The notes under the pieces are model-generated. The model saw nothing but the letters and a program-made list of their open reading frames with translations. It made no database searches and was not told where the DNA came from. From positions 1 through 33,174 of the forward strand of contig DATBZA010000075.1 in assembly GCA_036513415.1 (NCBI GenBank): 33,174 nt of DNA, written 5' to 3'. Numbering within the stretch: position 1 is the stretch's first letter; the number at the start of each line of letters is the position of its first letter. The translations under genes were made by a program, and so were the position numbers. The DNA is from 40CM-4-68-19 sp036513415. Lineage in GTDB: Bacteria; Myxococcota; Myxococcia; Myxococcales; 40CM-4-68-19. Shown one piece after another: positions 16,141 to 24,446 of this stretch.

Positions 16141-16347
16141 TTATTCGTGTTTTCCTGCGGAGGGGTGCCAGCTCTCCCCCTTCTCTCCCCGCAGCGGCGG
16201 CCGCTGCTCGAGCAGCCGGATGGCCTGGTTGAGCGACGCCGGGGACAGGTGCATGTAGCGCATCGTGGTGCTGAGGTCGGCGTGTCCGGCCAGCTCCTGA
16301 ATTGCCCGAACCGGCGCGCCGCGCATCGCAAGGTGCGAGCAGAAGGT
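16141..16347 (-). pseudogene. int: Integrase 3' fragment of unit 2
   Basis: Only the last 68 or so codons of a tyrosine recombinase remain. They begin at TFCSHLAMRGAPVRAIQELA and include GHADLSTTMRYMHLSPASLN with the catalytic Tyr, and end at TAA at 16141. The sequence is close to, but not identical with, the unit 1 integrase, and has a different C-terminus. It breaks off abruptly near 16347, and the DUF302 gene of the exporter operon ends only 28 bases away, so a deletion removed the rest of the mobility module. Confidence 0.85.
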
Positions 16348-16374
16348 GGCTTTGTGTGAGTGATGATGTTGAGA

Positions 16375-16872
16375 CTAGATTAAACAGTCGATGAGCGCGG
16401 CGAACTTCTCGTCGAGCTCTCGGGCAACCTGCGCAACGCCGGGATCCTCGAATTGCTCGAGGAGCGTCGAGGGCCGGTCGTACTCCAGCACTGTCCCCGT
16501 GCGCTCATCGGCAGCAACCAGCAGGCTCAACGGAGCGTAGAGTCCGCTGCCGATCTGCAGCTTCGTCATCCGGGAGGCCGTCAAGGGATGGCCGATCAGA
16601 AAACGGATCGCGTCGGTCGGTTTCCCCTGCAGGCGCAGAATCGCGCCGTGATCGAGCGCTGCGAAACGCATCAAGCCGCTCTGGCCGGCCATCGCGGCGA
16701 TGTCCTCGATGACCGAGCCCGTCGGCGCTTTCGCCTCGATGCGGGCGCGCATCGCGGCGACTGGGGCGAAGACCCCCGTCTCGGCCTCGATGCGACGGAC
16801 GACCTCGGCGAAGGGCGTCCCAGTCCACACCCGGATGTGCTCCACCTGGACGATCCGGCTCGTGTGATCCAT
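16375..16872 (-). CDS. DUF302 domain protein
   Basis: The product has 165 residues from the ATG at 16872; an ATG at 16884 would add four. It shows the DUF302 pattern in its second half: AIRFLIGHPLTASRM, then GSGLYAPLSLLVAADERTG and VLEYDRPSTLLEQF. DUF302 proteins are small and their function is not known. The start overlaps the stop of the outer-membrane factor gene (TGATG), so it is coupled to the exporter operon as its last gene. No signal peptide is visible, so a cytoplasmic role is likely. Confidence 0.85.
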   Translation of the reverse strand: MDHTSRIVQVEHIRVWTGTPFAEVVRRIEAETGVFAPVAAMRARIEAKAPTGSVIEDIAAMAGQSGLMRFAALDHGAILRLQGKPTDAIRFLIGHPLTASRMTKLQIGSGLYAPLSLLVAADERTGTVLEYDRPSTLLEQFEDPGVAQVARELDEKFAALIDCLI

Positions 16873-18245
16873 CAGCTTCCCCATCCCCCGCCGAGGGCCT
16901 TGTAGATTGCGATGAGCGTGACTGCGGTATTCTTCTCGCTCTGCACCAATTGGTCCTCGGCCGCGTAGACGGAGCGTTGCGCGTCGAGGACCGAGAGGAA
17001 GTCCTCCAGACCGCTCGCGTACCGGTCGGTGGCCAGCTCGAGCGCGCGGCGGTTCGCGGCGACGGAAGCGCCCAGCGAATCGCGCCGCCGCAGCTCGCGC
17101 CCGTGGGCCGAGAGCGCGTTCTCGACCTCTTCGAGCGCGGTGAGGATTGCCTTCTCATATTGGAGGAGCGCCTGTTCCTGCCGCGCCTCTTGCACCCGGA
17201 TGTTCGCCCGGATGCGTCCGCCCGCGAGGATCGGCCAGCGGAAGCCGAACCCGGCGCTCCAGAACTGGCTGGAGGCGTCGAAGTCACCCAGGTCGTCGCT
17301 GCGGCGGCCGAAGCTGCCTAGAAGATTGAAGCGTGGGAACAGATCCGCCGTGGCGACGCCGATGCGGGCGGTTGCCGCCGCCAGCTCCCGCTCGCTGCGC
17401 CGGAGATCGGGCCTTCGCGAGAGCAACTCGGAGGGCAGGACGCGGGGAACGTCGGGAGGCGCGGGCGGCAGCGCCCTGGGAGCATCGAGCTCGGCGAGCA
17501 GCGCCTCGGGATCCCGACCCAGCAGGACACCGATGCGGAAGACCGACTGCTGGCGCACCACTTCCAACGACGGCCGCTGGGCCAGGGTCGCGGCAACGAG
17601 TCCTTGCGCGCGGGCCACATCGAGCTCGGAGCCCAACCCCGAGTCGAAGCGCGCCCGGGCGAGCGCCAGGCTCTCTTTCTGCGACTCGACGGTCTGGTCG
17701 AGGATCTCGATCTGCCGTTCGGCGCCTCGCAGCTCGATGTAGTTGCGGGCGACGTCCGCGACGAGCGTGACCAGGACGTCCTCTCGCCCTTCCTCGGCTG
17801 CCTGGACCTGCGCAAGGGCGGCTTCCTCGTCCCGCCTGACGCCGCCGAAGAGGTCGATCTCCCAGCTGGCGTCGAATCCTGCTTCGAAGACGCTCTGGGC
17901 GGAGGCGCTGCCCGGCTCGCCGAAGGAGATCTCCCGCTTCGACCGCGCGTACCCGCCGCTCGCGTCCACCTGGGGCAACCCCGCCGAGGCAGCGATTCCG
18001 CGCGCGGCACGCGCCTCGCGGATGCGGGCGGCGCTGACCTTGAGGTCGAGGTTTCCCTCTACTGCGCGCGCGACGAGGCTGTCGAGCAGAGGATCGCGAA
18101 ACCCGGTCCACCACTGCTCGAACGACGAAGGCCCCCGTCCGGCGCCTTCACTGAACGCCTTTGGAACGGCGATCTCCGGGCGCTGGTACTGCGGTCCCAC
18201 CGTGCAGCCAACCAGGAGGGCGAAGGTGACCAGGAGGCTTTTCAT
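16872..18245 (-). CDS. Outer-membrane efflux lipoprotein (NodT/TolC family)
   Basis: The product has 457 residues with a lipoprotein signal peptide ending in LLVGC, followed by TVGPQYQRPEIAVP, the usual N-terminus of NodT-type outer-membrane factors. Two repeated helical-hairpin and beta-strand halves follow, with GLPQVDASGGYARSK, SWEIDLFGGVRR, RPDLRRSERELAAATARIG and PRFNLLGSFG among the family hallmarks. It forms the outer-membrane channel of a tripartite exporter. The start overlaps the HlyD-type gene stop by four bases (ATGA). An apparent longer frame from 18491 is antisense-like GC-rich readthrough of the neighbouring gene and is not used. Confidence 0.92.
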   Translation of the reverse strand: MKSLLVTFALLVGCTVGPQYQRPEIAVPKAFSEGAGRGPSSFEQWWTGFRDPLLDSLVARAVEGNLDLKVSAARIREARAARGIAASAGLPQVDASGGYARSKREISFGEPGSASAQSVFEAGFDASWEIDLFGGVRRDEEAALAQVQAAEEGREDVLVTLVADVARNYIELRGAERQIEILDQTVESQKESLALARARFDSGLGSELDVARAQGLVAATLAQRPSLEVVRQQSVFRIGVLLGRDPEALLAELDAPRALPPAPPDVPRVLPSELLSRRPDLRRSERELAAATARIGVATADLFPRFNLLGSFGRRSDDLGDFDASSQFWSAGFGFRWPILAGGRIRANIRVQEARQEQALLQYEKAILTALEEVENALSAHGRELRRRDSLGASVAANRRALELATDRYASGLEDFLSVLDAQRSVYAAEDQLVQSEKNTAVTLIAIYKALGGGWGS

Positions 18246-19183
18246 CGCAGCGCCACCTGCCCGGCGTCGATGAATACGTCGAGCTGCTCGCCCACGAAGA
18301 GCGGAAGATCGTCCTGCTCCACCTTGTAGATGACCTGCAGCACCCGGGTGTCGACCCGCTCCGTGCTGTCGCCGGTCAGGGACTTCTTCGGGACCACGAA
18401 GGGCTCGAAACGCACGAACGAGAGCGGCGTCTTGAGCTCCGCGTTCCCGCGCAGACGCCCCACCGCGGCCGAGCCCGCGCGCACCCGCCACCCCTCGTGC
18501 TCGTCGACGTCGACCCGCACGTGCAACGGCTTGGATCGACCCAGCACCATCAACGGCGATTCGCCGGTAGCGGCGGCGGCGAACTCGCCCACGCGCAGTT
18601 TCACCTGCAGGACCTCCGCGTCGATCGGCGAACGCACCGTGCTCCGCTCGATCTCCACGGCCATGGCGCGGACCTGGGCTTCGGCGGCCGCGACCTGCGC
18701 CCGGGCTTCGTCCAGCTCGGCAGCAGCCGTGTCCACCGCCGACCGCCGCCGGGACCGCTCTTCGGCGCTGACCGCGCGCTTGTCCTTCACCTGCTCGGCG
18801 AACGAGAGCTGACGTCGGAGATCGTCGAGACGCGCATCCGCGACTCGGGCGCGCGAGCGGGCGACCGCGAGCGTCTGCCGGCGCACGTCGAGCTCTGCCC
18901 GGAGATGCCGCGTGTCCAACTCGAAGAGCGGGTCGCCCGCGCGCACCGCGTCTCCAGCACCGACGAACACCTTGGGAACGATGCCGGACAGGGGCGTGCC
19001 GATGGCAATGTTCTCCGTGCTCGCCTCGACCAGGCCAACCGCGGCGACGGTATCGCGGAAATCCGAGACGGGAGGCGGCGACGGGGGGATCGTGCTTTCC
19101 CGGTGAGTCGTCGTGTGCACGATGGCGTAGGCCGCCCAGGCCGCGGCGAGGATTCCGATCAGCGGTAGAATGAACCGTCTCAT
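18242..19183 (-). CDS. HlyD-family periplasmic adaptor (membrane fusion protein)
   Basis: The 313-residue product has one N-terminal membrane anchor (about residues 5-22) and a periplasmic body. A lipoyl-like half-motif (GIVPKVFVGAGDAVRAGDPL) is followed by a long coiled-coil hairpin at about 95-180, rich in Arg, Ala and Glu. The second half-motif (STVRSPIDAEVLQVKLRVGE) and a beta-barrel segment follow. Such adaptors connect an inner-membrane ABC transporter to a TolC-like channel. It sits four bases after the ATPase gene and overlaps the outer-membrane factor gene, which fits DevBCA- or MacAB-type exporters. Confidence 0.92.
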   Translation of the reverse strand: MRRFILPLIGILAAAWAAYAIVHTTTHRESTIPPSPPPVSDFRDTVAAVGLVEASTENIAIGTPLSGIVPKVFVGAGDAVRAGDPLFELDTRHLRAELDVRRQTLAVARSRARVADARLDDLRRQLSFAEQVKDKRAVSAEERSRRRSAVDTAAAELDEARAQVAAAEAQVRAMAVEIERSTVRSPIDAEVLQVKLRVGEFAAAATGESPLMVLGRSKPLHVRVDVDEHEGWRVRAGSAAVGRLRGNAELKTPLSFVRFEPFVVPKKSLTGDSTERVDTRVLQVIYKVEQDDLPLFVGEQLDVFIDAGQVALR

Positions 19184-19187
19184 GGCC

Positions 19188-19880
19188 TCAGGCCTCCTTC
19201 CGGGTGACTTTCGCGATTCGTCCGTCGTCCATGTGCGCGATGCTTTGCGCGTAATGGAAGACGCGCGTGTCGTGCGTCACGACGATGACCGCACGATCGG
19301 GATGGACGGCGTTGCCCGCGAGCAGCGACATGACCGCTTCGCCGCTGGCATGATCCAAGGCTGCGGTGGGCTCGTCGCAGATGACCAGGCGTGGCTCGTG
19401 GATGAGCGCCCGGGCGAGGGCGACGCGCTGCTGCTGGCCGCCCGAGAGCTTCGAGGGCAAGGCGTGGATCCTGTGTGATAGACCCAGCCGCGAGAGAAGC
19501 GATCCAGCCCGATCGAGCGCTTCTTTCCGCGAGATTCCGGCGATGAGCAGCGGCACCGCCACGTTCTCCGCAGCGGTGAAGGCGGGCAAGAGGTTGTACT
19601 GCTGGAAGAGGAAGCCGACGTTCTTGCGCCGGAAGAGGATCCGCTCGGCTGGGGCGAGGTCGTCGACCTCGACGCCCAGCACCGACAGATCCCCGTCCGT
19701 CCGATCCAGGAGTCCAGCGATGACCGAGATGAGCGTCGTCTTGCCGCACCCGCTCGGACCGACCAGGAAGCTCAGCTCGCCGAAGCGCGCGTCGAACTCG
19801 ACGCCGCGGAGCGCCTCGATGCGCGTGTCGCCCTCGCCGAAATGCTTCCGCACCGCGCGGCAGGAAACCGCCAGGCTCAT
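19188..19880 (-). CDS. ABC transporter ATPase (LolD/MacB/DevA-like)
   Basis: The 230-residue product has all ABC ATPase motifs: Walker A GPSGCGKTT, Q-loop FLFQQYNLLPAFTAAENV, signature LSGGQQQRVALARAL, Walker B LVICDEPTAALD and the H-loop VVTHD. Length and motif spacing fit the export-type subfamily that works with FtsX-like permeases. The ATG overlaps the permease stop by four bases. A longer frame starting at 21020 is a fusion of antisense-free shadow sequence over the permease gene and should be ignored. Confidence 0.95.
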   Translation of the reverse strand: MSLAVSCRAVRKHFGEGDTRIEALRGVEFDARFGELSFLVGPSGCGKTTLISVIAGLLDRTDGDLSVLGVEVDDLAPAERILFRRKNVGFLFQQYNLLPAFTAAENVAVPLLIAGISRKEALDRAGSLLSRLGLSHRIHALPSKLSGGQQQRVALARALIHEPRLVICDEPTAALDHASGEAVMSLLAGNAVHPDRAVIVVTHDTRVFHYAQSIAHMDDGRIAKVTRKEA

Positions 19881-21013
19881 CGGAAGACCTCCGCAGGCTC
19901 GAGCACCAGCACCCGCCGGATGCTGAGGATGCTGGCCATCGCGACCACGAACAGGATGCATGCTCCCGTGAGGCCCGCGCACTGCCACAAGAGGACGATC
20001 CCCCGGGTGGCCAGCTTGTGCCGGAAGATCTCGAAGAACGTCGCCGCCATCCCAGTGCCGAGGCCGAAGCCCAGCGCCGCGACGCTCACCGCCTGCAGCA
20101 GGATCATTCCGACCAGCCGCGGGTTGGTCACTCCCATGGCCTTCAGCGCGCCGAACTGCTTCAGGTTCTCGACCGTGAATAGATAGAAGGTCTGGCCGGC
20201 CACCACCGTTCCCACGATCAACGCCACCAGGATCGTGATTCCGAAGTTGACCGGGATTCCGGTGTTGCGCAGGTAGTACCCGATGCCGTCCCACATGAAC
20301 TGCTGCGTCGTCCGCGCGCGGAGCGATGTGCGAGCGGCGATGCGCTCGGCCAGCTCGGCGGGGCTCGTTCCGGGAAGCGGCCTGGCGATGATGAATGACA
20401 GTTGGGTCCGCTCGCGGCCCAGGAAGTTCACCGCCTCGCTGTAGCGGGTGTGCATGATCGGCACGCTCAGGAAAGGAGCGGACGCGTCCGAGATCCCCAC
20501 GATCGTGACGCGGTGATCGTTCATTTCCAGGATGCGCCCGAGCTCGAGCGGCTCGCCGGGGAAGAGCAGCACGTAGCCAGCCTGGTCGATGATCATGGAG
20601 TCGGGTTCGCGCAGCCGCTCCCAGGACCCGAGAAGCATCTTCCGCGGAGCGCCCGACAGCGTCGCGTCGTCGAGCCCCAGAAGCACCGAGACGGCGAACC
20701 TTCCCTGGAGCGTCTTCGCCACCGGGCTGCCCTTGAAGAGGCGCACCGCCCACGCCACCCCCGTAACGCCGCGCACCCGGGTGAGGTCGGTGTCCTTGAG
20801 CGCCTTGGTCTGATCCCAGTATTCGGTCTTCGGATCCATCACCCAGACCTCGGCGTCCGTCACGTCGAGGATCTGGCTGGCCGTGCGCCGCATGATGCTG
20901 GCGAAGATGGAGGTCTGATTCTCCAGCAGAAACGTGCAGAAGGCGATTGCGAAGACCAGGCCGAAGTACTTGGCCCGATCGCCGGTCAGCATCCGCAGGG
21001 CTACGAAGTTCAT
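19877..21013 (-). CDS. ABC exporter permease (FtsX/DevC-like)
   Basis: The 378-residue product has four membrane segments: one near the N-terminus (about residues 16-32) and three at the C-terminus (about 265-285, 310-335 and 345-370). A large periplasmic domain at about 40-260 lies between them. This is the FtsX/MacB-type topology. ENLKQFGALKAMGVTNPRL is the cytoplasmic coupling segment of such permeases. It is the first gene of the exporter operon and is divergent from the TetR gene, 65 bases away. The substrate cannot be told from sequence. The adaptor and outer-membrane factor suggest export of a peptide, lipid or drug across both membranes. Confidence 0.92.
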   Translation of the reverse strand: MNFVALRMLTGDRAKYFGLVFAIAFCTFLLENQTSIFASIMRRTASQILDVTDAEVWVMDPKTEYWDQTKALKDTDLTRVRGVTGVAWAVRLFKGSPVAKTLQGRFAVSVLLGLDDATLSGAPRKMLLGSWERLREPDSMIIDQAGYVLLFPGEPLELGRILEMNDHRVTIVGISDASAPFLSVPIMHTRYSEAVNFLGRERTQLSFIIARPLPGTSPAELAERIAARTSLRARTTQQFMWDGIGYYLRNTGIPVNFGITILVALIVGTVVAGQTFYLFTVENLKQFGALKAMGVTNPRLVGMILLQAVSVAALGFGLGTGMAATFFEIFRHKLATRGIVLLWQCAGLTGACILFVVAMASILSIRRVLVLEPAEVFR

Positions 21014-21025
21014 CGACCACGCTCC

Positions 21026-21063
21026 TTGCGTTCTGTACTAACTGGCATATAATGTGCCGTCAA
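21026..21063. promoter_or_regulatory. Divergent promoters and candidate TetR operator
   Basis: For the TetR gene, TTGCGT (21026-21031) and a perfect TATAAT (21048-21053) are 16 bases apart. For the exporter operon, TTGACG is readable on the minus strand at 21058-21063, with a weaker -10 (TTAGTA or TAGTAC) around 21035-21041. GGCA-N7-TGCC (21044-21058) is an inverted repeat that covers the TATAAT, and it could be the TetR operator controlling both directions. Confidence 0.55.
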
Positions 21064-21078
21064 GGAGTTTCTGACGAC

Positions 21079-21729
21079 ATGGTACAAAATGAAGAGGCGC
21101 GGCCGCGCGGCAGGCCGCGAGAGTACGATCCGGAAGTCGCGCTCCAGCAGGCCATGGACGCCTTTTGGGACACGGGGTTTTCCGGCACCTCCCTAGACGA
21201 TCTGAGCACGCGGACCGGCATGAACCGGCCCAGCCTGTACGCCGCTTTCGGCGACAAGCAGGCGCTCTATCTGAAGACGCTGGAGGCGTATCTCGCGGGC
21301 AGGCGCAAGGATGTCGCGGCGGCGCTCGCAGCCGGGCGGCCTCTTCGCGAAACGCTTCGCGAGCTCTACGAGACGGTGCTCGACCGTTTCCTCGAGGGCG
21401 ACCGGGGCGCGAGGGGCTGCTATCTGGTGGGGACTGCGGCGACCGAGGCGGTCGACAATCCCGAAGTGCGCGAGGCGCTCGCCCGCTCACTGCGCGAGCT
21501 CGACGGGGGTTTCCGCGAGGCGTTCTCCAGGGCGAAGGCGCGCGGCGAACTGGGACCAGAGGCGGATCCCGAGGCGCTCGCCACGGTCGCGTCTGCGATC
21601 GTGTATACGCTCGCCCTTCGCGCGCGGGCAGGTCAGCCGCGCGCAGCCTTGCGGAAGGTGGCCGATTCAGCCGTGCAGCTGATTTGCTCCAGCGGCGGCC
21701 CAACGCGGAAGCGGAGGCGCGGGCGCTGA
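21079..21729 (+). CDS. TetR/AcrR-family transcriptional regulator
   Basis: The 216-residue product has the TetR HTH at about residues 13-60: RGRPREYDPEVALQQAMDAF, then GFSGTSLDDLSTRTGMNRPS and LYAAFGDKQALY. A helical ligand-binding domain of the AcrR type (RGCYLVGTAATEA, then NPEVREALARSLRELDGGF) follows. The start at 21079 has AAGGAG 11 bases upstream; an in-frame start at 20947 would extend into the permease gene. It is divergent from the exporter operon and most likely represses it until a substrate binds. The basic C-terminal tail (RKRRRGR) is unusual. Confidence 0.9.
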   Translation: MVQNEEARPRGRPREYDPEVALQQAMDAFWDTGFSGTSLDDLSTRTGMNRPSLYAAFGDKQALYLKTLEAYLAGRRKDVAAALAAGRPLRETLRELYETVLDRFLEGDRGARGCYLVGTAATEAVDNPEVREALARSLRELDGGFREAFSRAKARGELGPEADPEALATVASAIVYTLALRARAGQPRAALRKVADSAVQLICSSGGPTRKRRRGR

Positions 21730-21822
21730 TGCACGCGCAGCGGCGACCCCTTCCACTCAACCAATTCGCCGGGTTGAGCTTGACCCGCCCGTCTGGCGCA
21801 GCGCTGGCCCTTTCCCGCTCGC

Positions 21823-22213
21823 GTGCAGATTGTGGCTACGTCGGCATGCGTGCGTGACGTCGCGTTCTTCTCCGACTGGCGCTCCGCAGCGGAACTGGCC
21901 CGGCCAGGCGACGTCGTCATCTCGGATCCGCCGTACCTAGGCGGATTCGACGCGTACACCGCAGCGCGGCTTTCGTCAGCGCAGCACGAGTGTCTCGCCG
22001 CCGAGCTGGAACGTCTCGCGGCGAACGGGTGCCTCGTTCTGGCGTTCAACTCGCCGGCAGCCGAGCCTCTCTACTCGCGCTGGGCACATCTCGAGTGGGC
22101 GTATCGGTCGGGCCGCATCAACTGCCAAGGGCACGCGCGGGACCGAGTGCGTGAATTCGTGGCCTACGCCTCGCGTTCGGGTTCGCCGCCGATTCGGTGC
22201 GGCGCCGGCGACG
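21823..22213 (+). pseudogene. C-terminal fragment of a Dam-type N6-adenine methylase
   Basis: The frame holds motif IV DPPY (21925-21936, VVISDPPYLGGFDAYTAARL) and continues with QHECLAAELERLAANGCLVL and AFNSPAAEPLYSRW, as in D12-class adenine methylases. The N-terminal half with the SAM-binding motif (FxGxG) is missing, and no upstream frame supplies it. The frame runs on to 22308, but the last third lies in the right-end repeat that starts at 22214, so the native end is lost too. It is the last gene of unit 2 and shares no operon with the TetR gene, which ends 94 bases before. Confidence 0.65.
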
Positions 22214-22388
22214 TCGGCACGGCTAGCTCGACGATTCTCTCCCCTATCTCTCCCCCAACCGGGGCAAATCCAGAAGGCGCCCGTCAAACTGTGTCGACTC
22301 GTTCTTGACGTCCTCGCCCTCGGATTCCCTCGCGAATTCGGCTTTGGCGTGCGTCGTCGCGGGGTTGTGATTAGCTGGCTCGGTACAG
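22214..22388 (+). repeat. Right-end repeat of unit 2
   Basis: This 175-bp stretch is colinear with 31969-32143. Shared blocks include TCGGCACGGCT, CTCTCCCCTATCTCTCCCCC, CCTCGGATTCCCTCGCGAAT, GGCGTGCGTCGTCGCGGGGT and CTCGGTACAG directly before the attachment site. It carries no gene. The same box (about TTTGGCGTGCGTCGTCGC) is found in diverged form at 7289-7306 and 16058-16076, at a similar distance from the attachment core. Confidence 0.8.
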
Positions 22389-22409
22389 TTCGAATCTCTG
22401 TGGGGACGC
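22389..22409 (+). repeat. Attachment-site copy 3
   Basis: This is identical to the 21-bp core at 7334, with the same right flank family as copy 2 (ACCTTTCTAGTGGGAATT). The left flank is the well-conserved right end 22214-22388. It separates unit 2 from unit 3. Confidence 0.8.
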
Positions 22410-22507
22410 ACCTTTCTAGTGGGAATTGCTCGTGTTTTCCTGCGGAGGGGTGCCAGCTCTCCCCGTTCTCTCCCCGCAGCGGCGGCCGCTGCTCGAGCAG
22501 CCGGATG
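22410..22507 (-). pseudogene. int: Integrase 3' remnant of unit 3
   Basis: About 100 bases match the unit 2 integrase end (16125-16222): the stretch encoding the last residues around AIRLLEQRPPLRGE and the non-conserved tail. Similarity stops at the CCGGATGGC near 22507, so the catalytic part is lost. The stop codon that ends the unit 2 copy (TAA) is changed to a sense codon here. The following 22508-22684 (about 175 bases) holds no gene I can support. Confidence 0.7.
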
Positions 22508-22684
22508 GCACGTGAAGTTCGAGGGAGCCGTTCGGATCGAAGGAGCCTGGCAGGGGAGCACTTTAAGATGCGGCGCTCCTAGACCGCTCGTCTGGCGTTC
22601 GACGTTTCGGGCTGTCCTTCCTGACGCCCGCAACACGTCGTTGGCGCGCTACGCCGAGGTGACGACATACCGTCGAGCCCACGG

Positions 22685-23584
22685 TCACGCGAGCCTTCCG
22701 AAGAGCTCCGCGGCCCAATCGATGAACACGCGGAGGCGGTTGCTCACGTAGCGGTTGGGAGGATAGGCGAGATGGAACTCGTACGGTGGGGGCTGAAACC
22801 TCGCCAGCAGTGGGACGAGCTCGCCGCGATCGACCGCGGGTCGGGCGATAAACGAGAACGTCTGAATCACCCCGAGGCCGGCGAGACCAGCGGCTAAGTG
22901 GGCGTTGCTCTCGTTGACCCGCACGACGTGCCGGGCCGTGATCTCCACGGGACGCTGCTTGTCCGAGAATCGCATCGGCACGTCGCGTCCCGTGCGCGCA
23001 GTGAGATAGTTGACGACGCGATGGTGCTCCTCGAGATCGCGGGGATGCTTCGGCGTTCCGAAGCGCTCGACGTAACCCGGCGTTGCGCATGTGATCCAGC
23101 TCGCGCGGCCGATGGTTCGTGAGATCAGGGTCGTGTCGGTCACGCGGCCGCCTCGGATGACGCAGTCGACGTTGTCGGCGACGAGATCGATGTCGCGGTC
23201 GCTGACCCCGACATCGATCCAGATCTCCGGATAGCGATCGAGAAAGGCCGGGAGCGCGGGAAGAAGAAGGCGACTAGCCACTTAGGACCCGACGTCGACG
23301 CGGAGGTGACCTCGGGGCCGCCCCTTCGCCGCGGAGAGGCTTGCGTCGATGTCCTCGAGCTCCTTCATGACCCGAGCACTCTTCTCGTAGTAGGCGGCTC
23401 CTTCGGGCGTGACGGCGACGCGCCTCGTCGTGCGCGACAGGAGCTGGACGCCGAGGTGCGCTTCAAGCGTTTGAACGAGTTTGCTGATCGTCGCCTTCGG
23501 CATTCGGAGCGAATCCGCCGCCTTCGTGAAGTTGCCGGCCTCGACGACTCGCGAAAAGGTCCGGATTGCGAGCAGTTGGTCCAC
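22685..23584 (-). pseudogene. LysR-family regulator with in-frame nonsense codon
   Basis: The N-terminal HTH (VDQLLAIRTFSRVVEAGNFT, then KAADSLRMPKATISKLVQTL) and the effector-binding domain (RLLLPALPAFLDRYPEIWID to the end) are in one frame, interrupted only by TAA at 23282-23284, after LRVDVGS. A TCA to TAA change would explain it. The repaired protein would have 299 residues, the normal LysR length. I start it at the GTG at 23584 by family convention; longer in-frame starts exist up to 23638. The gene is divergent from the SDR gene over two inverted repeats. As it stands, only the DNA-binding part could be made. The effector half could in principle start at a GTG right after the stop. Confidence 0.85.
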
Positions 23585-23593
23585 GCCGTCGAT

Positions 23594-23641
23594 TGTCCAT
23601 GGATGTGGACAGCATGTCCAGTGATCGGTGTTTCTCAAACA
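23594..23641. promoter_or_regulatory. LysR-type operator sites
   Basis: TGTTT-CTC-AAACA (23629-23641) is a perfect inverted repeat with the T-N11-A form of LysR boxes. TGGACA-GCA-TGTCCA (23606-23620) is a second, and another TGTCCA half-site lies at 23594-23599. All are between the LysR pseudogene and the SDR gene, so they probably control the SDR operon and the regulator itself. Confidence 0.6.
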
Positions 23642-23683
23642 GTGGATCGAGCTGCAGCATGTTCGTCTAAAGGAGACACGAAC

Positions 23684-24433
23684 ATGAACTCCTCACTGCA
23701 AGGAAAGGTCGCTCTCGTCACCGGCGGATCGAGCGGCATCGGTTTGGCGTCCGCTCGGGAGCTTGCCGAGCGCGGGGCGACAGTCTTCATCACCGGACGT
23801 CGAACTCCGGAGCTCGACGCGGCCGTCCGCGCCATCGGTCATCAAGCGCGCGGCATCGTGGCGGACGTTTCGAAGCTTCAGGACCTCGATCGCGTGTACG
23901 CGGAGATCGGGCGCGCTGCGGATCGGTTGGACATCGTCTTCGCGAACGCGGGCGGTGGCGACATGATGCCGCTGAGCACCATCACCGAAGAGCACTTCGA
24001 CCGCATCTTCGACACGAACGTCAAGGGGCTTCTCTTCACCGTTCAGAAGGCGCTGCCGCTAATGAGAGAGGCCGGATCGATCATCCTGAGCGGCTCGACC
24101 ACCACGACCGAGGGAACCGAGAACTTCAGTGTGTACAGCGCCAGCAAGGCCGCCGTGCGCAACTTCGCTCGCTCCTGGGTGCTCGATCTCCGCACGCGCG
24201 GCATTCGCGTCAACGTGCTGAGCCCCGGTGCGACGGCCACCCCGGGCCTCTCGGGGCTCGTTCCACCGGAGCACAAGGACGGGCTCTTCGACATGCTCGC
24301 GAAGACCGTGCCTATGGGGCGCCTCGGGAAGGCCGAGGAGATCGCGAAAGCCGTCGCGCTCCTTGCGTCCGGCGACGCGAGCTACATCAACGGCATCGAG
24401 TTGTTCGTCGACGGCGGCAAGGCACAGGTCTGA
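23684..24433 (+). CDS. Short-chain dehydrogenase/reductase
   Basis: The 249-residue product is a classical SDR. It has the NAD(P)-binding TGGSSGIG (about residues 14-21), NAG (about 89-91), a catalytic Ser in ILSGSTTTT, and YSASK (Tyr and Lys) near 152-156. It ends with the usual substrate-loop and FVDGG. TGRR after the second strand suggests NADP preference. AAAGGAG 13 bases upstream supports the ATG. The NTF2-like gene follows after 13 bases. Substrate is unknown. The LysR gene upstream is the likely regulator. Confidence 0.93.
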   Translation: MNSSLQGKVALVTGGSSGIGLASARELAERGATVFITGRRTPELDAAVRAIGHQARGIVADVSKLQDLDRVYAEIGRAADRLDIVFANAGGGDMMPLSTITEEHFDRIFDTNVKGLLFTVQKALPLMREAGSIILSGSTTTTEGTENFSVYSASKAAVRNFARSWVLDLRTRGIRVNVLSPGATATPGLSGLVPPEHKDGLFDMLAKTVPMGRLGKAEEIAKAVALLASGDASYINGIELFVDGGKAQV

Positions 24434-24446
24434 AAGGAGAGACGTC

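Noticed and set aside
19188..21020. 610-codon minus-strand frame seemingly fusing ATPase to an upstream protein
   Set aside because: Only the last 230 codons are the ATPase; the rest is a shadow of the permease, which lies in another frame with ATGA overlap.
22508..22684. Possible gene in a plus-strand frame starting VKFEGAVRIEG
   Set aside because: It has no clear ribosome site, ends in non-conserved sequence and begins at the truncated integrase joint; I treat it as filler at a deletion joint.
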